A DNA stretch of 64,000 bases, from positions 6,678,501 through 6,742,500 of the forward strand of contig CP141143.1 of the NCBI GenBank assembly GCA_035235625.1. Direction: 5' to 3'. The translations under genes were made by a program, and so were the position numbers. This document shows, piece after piece, positions 60,101-64,000 of the stretch. The first letter of the stretch is position 1. Each line of letters starts with the position of its first letter. The stretch comes from Saururus chinensis. Its lineage: Eukaryota > Streptophyta > Magnoliopsida > Piperales > Saururaceae. The notes beneath the pieces are model-generated. The model searched no databases. It was not told the origin of the DNA and saw only the letters and a program-made list of their open reading frames with translations.

Positions 60101-63012
60101 TGATTTAGATCTTCTTTCATTTTTTCTTGATCTACAATGCCAGCAAACTACTAGCAGTTAATTTGACCTCCAGGCAGCATGGCTACTTATTTCAATTTTA
60201 TTTTTGTTTCTTTTCTTACTGCCAACATTCAACTTTGAAGGATGCCAGTGGATTGCCAATTGATGGCAGTGGAATCGACTACAAATTCAAATATAAACTA
60301 TTGGCTTGTGCTTTTATGGGCAATTCAGATTAGCTGCCGACAGTTGATCTGCCAGCAATTCATTCACTAACAGCTAATATGAACTACCAATGACAATCTG
60401 CATGTAGTTATATAATTAACATACAAATTTTATGCTAGTGCATATCTCCTCGAAGTCCTTTGTCATTAATCATAAAATTTTCTACTTAATTATTTATGTT
60501 ACTATATATTTGCATGCTGTTATGATTACTTAATATTAGTATTAATGCTTCTAGATGTTAAAATATGCTTCAATTCTCAAAATACATGTGAAACATCCTT
60601 TCCTAGGTTACTGATATCATTTTCTCCAATATCTGCAATATATTCAAGGTGAATGATATGAGACCAATATATGATATTGCGAACCATGGATGCAACATAC
60701 AGAAAATTCTTTCCATAGTTTTCTAACTTCAATGCTGCTGTCTAACTAAAATTTGGGTGATTAAAAACGAGTTCAAATTAAAATATAATGCTTAAAACCC
60801 CATTTATCATTGATCAAAATCATATTTGCAAATTTCATAAACACTACCTTTTTTTCTTGCTTTTTTTAAGGGTAAACCAACTCCACCGGCATTCAGAGAA
60901 AACTTTCTAATGATAAAATCAAAACCAGATAGGACGAAGTAATGAGTCTTATCCTTGAGATTAGAGGATGCAAATACAAGAAGTCACTAATCTTCTGTTA
61001 TGAGTTTTTTGAATCTTCACATACATGTTGCAAATACAAGAAGTCACTAATCTTTTGGTTGGCTTCAATTTTATTAATAAAGTTTTACATGTGTTTCCAG
61101 ATTTATTTCTGAACCATAGTTGCCTTTCCAGATTTAATGTTCTACCAAGTGCCAACGTCCAAAGCAATGGCTGAATAGAATTTGACCAGATATGCCTTGC
61201 ATTATTGCAATTACCCAGTGATTATTGTCAGAGTCTTCAATATTATTCTTATGAATATAAAGCACAAGCACCATTTTGAAAAATTAAATCATGTGAATAT
61301 GTCTCTAGAAGAAAAGCAAGAAAAATATCTGCCTGGGTAAGGATAATATTAGAAAAGCAGAGATCGAAGATTTCATATAATAGAAGCAAAAAGTAAAATT
61401 TCTTCATTTGGCTTTTCAAAATGAACTAAAGTAAAATTAATTCATTTAGAAAAAACAAATAGAAATACTAATGTGAGACATAAGGATTATATTTTTACAT
61501 TACCATGTAGAAGTTAGATTCGCTCATTTTTATGGTTGTTCAATCCTGACACTAACAAGTAAAGGTGTCTTCAGTTGTACTAAGCTAGTATCACAATCAT
61601 CAGTATGACAACTACCATATTCCAATTATATTTCCAGCTCTATCATATCATGATGTTAACATAGAGGATAGATCAATTGTCGCGTATAAATTTTATTTTT
61701 TATCAATTATTGGAGTTCTCAAGCCATAGGAAAAGACAAGGGGCAAGATATATCTCCGTTATATGGTCCTTTTTTTTAATCGTCTAACCCATGCTTAGCA
61801 TGCTTTTTCTATTAATTACATCATTGTTGTTTGTTGAAGCTTTTGCTAACTTCATTGGATACATACCAAGGACAAACATTGCTGGCTCATTCGTATCATT
61901 GCAAATGCTAACACAGTGCAGTTCTTCCTCTCTTTTTCAGAGAATGTGGATGGAGCAATTCTAGTTTACATTGGATACAACCACCATGCCTTGATACATG
62001 CGTTGTTTGCATGGAACAGACATGTTCCGTTGCTGCTGAAGGTATTCTCGATGGGAGATGAATGCCATACTGTATGCAGCGTTGTTTAGCACTTTCTGCA
62101 CACCGAAAAAATAGGCTTATGAATATTTTATAATCCTTTTATAATTTTCTTTGGCTAGAATAAGATTAAAAGCACATTATATAAAGAGGGAGGGGCTTTC
62201 CAATCCAACAAGAACTAACTACATCATACGCCATATTCGCTAACAGATCTGCACATCGATCACCTTCTCTATAAATCATGCAATTTACAAACCTGAGAGA
62301 AAGTATAACTTTGAAGTAACGAACAAGTTCCTTATATCCTGCAGTAAGAGAGATTAAAAGACAAGGGAATAGATGCATTTTAATTGTTAATACGGACTTT
62401 CGGGTATACGTTTTCTTGTATGCTTTGCTTTTGGCTGTGCTTTTTTATCCGTGACCTTTCATACAATTTTACTTTCATCTTCTATATTAGCACAAGAATA
62501 ATTCACGCATTGAATTTGCCTATTACGCAGGTTGCAGACACGAATTCTGCACGAGGTGTGCATTGTATCTATGCTCAACTAATAGTATATCAAGTGTCAA
62601 ACCGAGCCCTCCCGGCTCCATTGCCTGTCCTCTCTGTCGGAAAAGGATTGTATCTTTTGTAAAGCTCCCCAGCACGCTCCTACTCAAGGATTTATCAAGA
62701 ACACGCCCTGTGAACTCAAGCGCGGTATCGGAGTCAAGATTCTGTGGACCAGATTTGGAATGCATTGGCTCTCCCTTGGCCCCCAGACCCGTTAGTTTGG
62801 CAAGCTGCCGAAAGTTCCCGCTATTGAAGTTTAATGCTAGCCTTTGCAAGGGGGTTCCCCAGATAAACTCCTCGCTGATCCCTTGTAAGGGAGTTTGCCA
62901 GAGGGTTGGGAATGGGTTGACGAGGCGTTCGAGGACAACCATGGGATCAGTTTCTCACCAGGAAAGGCCACGTTTATCCTTTAGTGAATGCATGTCAAAT
63001 AGTGGCAGATAA
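54105..63012 (+). CDS. XBAT32: XBAT32-like ankyrin-repeat RING E3 ubiquitin ligase, 10 exons, 497 aa
   Basis: E3 ligase with ankyrin repeats for substrate binding; Arabidopsis XBAT32 degrades ACC synthases and affects ethylene and lateral roots. Exons: 54105-54299, 54406-54465, 54563-54634, 54771-54946, 55029-55189, 55566-55624, 55718-55764, 56266-56406, 61941-62041, 62531-63012. All junctions are GT-AG and phases join to one 498-codon frame. Ankyrin repeats fill about residues 45-270 ([73 protein letters not shown]). The C3HC4 RING has C324, C327, C339, H341, C344, C347, C370 and C373. The Ser-rich tail with [15 protein letters not shown] matches this subgroup, as does [15 protein letters not shown]. 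Intron 8 is 5,534 bp and holds a hAT transposon. All exons look intact. Confidence 0.93.
55770..56046. repeat. ~125-bp tandem duplication in intron 7 of the XBAT32-like gene
   Basis: Two adjacent copies share actcatttagatcttagata, caagtaataatctattattt, aaataggctaagtggaagca and catgaggagccccagtt. They differ by scattered changes and small A/T-run indels. Both lie wholly within the intron. Confidence 0.9.
56493..60690 (-). mobile_element. ~4.2 kb degenerate hAT transposon in intron 8
   Basis: Carries hAT transposase pieces on the minus strand, opposite to the host gene. Proposed ends are TCATGGTTTGCAGTCTCA on the left and, inverted, TCCATGGTTCGCAATATCA on the right. The left subterminal region is rich in gatctcgg/ctcgtctcgg repeats. 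Flanking 8-mers do not match, so boundaries are provisional. The size fits an originally autonomous hAT. Confidence 0.55.
56945..59581 (-). pseudogene. hAT-family transposase, fragmented
   Basis: Read on the minus strand, the pieces follow the usual hAT order. 59581-59297 holds a BED-type zinc finger ([20 protein letters not shown], then C). 59304-59038 is an acidic linker with [16 protein letters not shown]. 58994-58338 is the DUF659/catalytic part ([59 protein letters not shown]). 58240-58031 has [20 protein letters not shown]. 57577-56945 is the C-terminal dimerisation part ([40 protein letters not shown]). Pieces are in different frames separated by stops; some gaps may be introns, but the last block is displaced. 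The host gene can be spliced around it. Probably inactive. Confidence 0.85.
60691..61940. other. Remainder of XBAT32-like intron 8
   Basis: AT-rich intron sequence. It contains a short direct repeat of gcaaatacaagaagtcacta about 60 bases apart (60969 and 61030). It ends with a good tctttttcag acceptor at 61940. No gene is seen. Confidence 0.5.
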
Positions 63013-64000
63013 AATATCTATATCTTCTCTAATTATCACTGGCTTTCGTTTTCAATTTATGAGGGCATGTACGTAGATACTTTTTTATGAAATATATGTT
63101 TATAATACAAATGCAGGAAGGATTGAATTCGTTAGGACTGTCGACTCTACCAGAAATACCGTCAAGAATAATCAGCATTTCTTTTCAACAAATTTGGAAC
63201 ATACAAGAAACATAACCTCACTAAATTTGGACATGCACCAGTTAGAAAGGAAATATGATAGAAAGGAAATATGTCACCGAACCACCGTTACTAACTTTAA
63301 AATGTCACTAACCGTTGTTGACGGGTGTGTTAATCACTAAGCATAAGACCGACCCCAACTGAGATGGGTACCCAGCTCTAGGATTCGACCACGAGCAAGG
63401 TGTAGGATTTCCTGTTCTTTTTGTTATACTGCCCGCACATCTATCAACAAATGAAATGCGCCCTGAAGCAGTCCTTCCACTCGATTAGATTCATAAAGCG
63501 TAAGCTAGAACTTATTTTGTGAGACAAAGATTACATACAATATATCCAGACGGGATGGTTCAAAGTAAAAAGTAAAAGGGCCGTTTAGCACAACGATTAA
63601 CATATATAAGCTATACAAGAAATTAAGTGTAATACCTTGTGGGCTTGTCGGGTGTCCTACAAAGGAGGCCGAGGTCATCGCTGAACTCTTGCATTCTGGA
63701 TCAGCACCGTGCATTCAGCTTCACCGAGCATTGTGTCTCTATGTGAAGTATTTTTATAGAAAAAAAATACTAATAGTACTTCTTAAGTGTATAAAATAAA
63801 AGTAGTTTATATTAATTTTAAGCTCAAGAGGGATAGACAAAAGATAAGAAAATAAAAAAATAAATTATAAATAAAATTAAAAGAAGAAGAAATAACGGAA
63901 TAGAGAGCGGCCATAAAATAAGAAAAATATAAATTAAGCCTTGCAAGGTCAAGAAAATAAATAAAAAATAAAAAAAATAAAAAAAACAGAAAAAGCTCAG
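63013..64000. other. 3' flank of the XBAT32-like gene
   Basis: Includes the 3' untranslated region and then anonymous AT-rich DNA ending in an A/T-rich low-complexity tail. Open frames here are unsupported. Confidence 0.4.

Overview
The window is nuclear DNA from a flowering plant. Genes are multi-exon with short GT-AG introns, intergenic space is AT-rich and full of transposon remnants, and the families present (UDP-glycosyltransferase, ATL RING-H2 ligases, an XBAT32-type ligase) are plant families. The GC-rich single-exon ATL and glycosyltransferase genes, together with a 5.5 kb intron, lean towards a non-grass monocot. That lineage guess is inference only.

Layout. 1-6.3 kb: gene-poor repeats, a possible CACTA remnant and a G-box-bearing tandem duplication. 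6.3-15.2 kb: a UGT90A-like glycosyltransferase pseudogene broken by a 7.3 kb Mutator-like element (9-bp target duplication), a frameshift and a 139-bp hAT-like MITE. The Mutator element has no visible transposase. It carries a captured fragment of organellar prolyl-tRNA synthetase, exon-like pieces of at least one unidentified gene on the minus strand, and two arrays of a palindromic repeat built on GGAGCAATATTGCTCC. 15.2-19 kb: a 0.9 kb hAT-like non-autonomous element and a tandem duplication. 19.1-19.7 kb: an intact ATL gene (minus). 20-27 kb: a Tourist-like element filled with a GGT/AGT satellite, a foldback Mutator-like element with a perfect 9-bp target duplication, and nested TIR elements. 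27.5-32.8 kb: a ~520-bp repeat present three times, its first copy split by a 3.67 kb LTR-like insertion. 33.5-34.4 kb: SINE-like and LINE remnants. 36.9-37.4 kb: a partial CHCHD2/10-like gene lacking its CHCH domain.

38.6-43.0 kb: a complete nine-exon TAD3 gene (421 aa), the non-catalytic partner in A34-to-I34 tRNA editing. 45.6-47.0 kb: a second, larger ATL gene (minus). 47-54 kb: repeats, including a truncated second copy of the Tourist-like element. 54.1-63.0 kb: a complete ten-exon XBAT32-like ankyrin/RING ubiquitin ligase (497 aa), whose intron 8 holds a degenerate hAT transposon on the opposite strand.

Four genes look functional: two ATLs, TAD3 and XBAT32-like. Three of these are predicted ubiquitin ligases, but the families are large and nothing suggests a functional cluster. 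The most unusual material is the Mutator-like element inside the glycosyltransferase gene, with its gene fragments and palindromic arrays.
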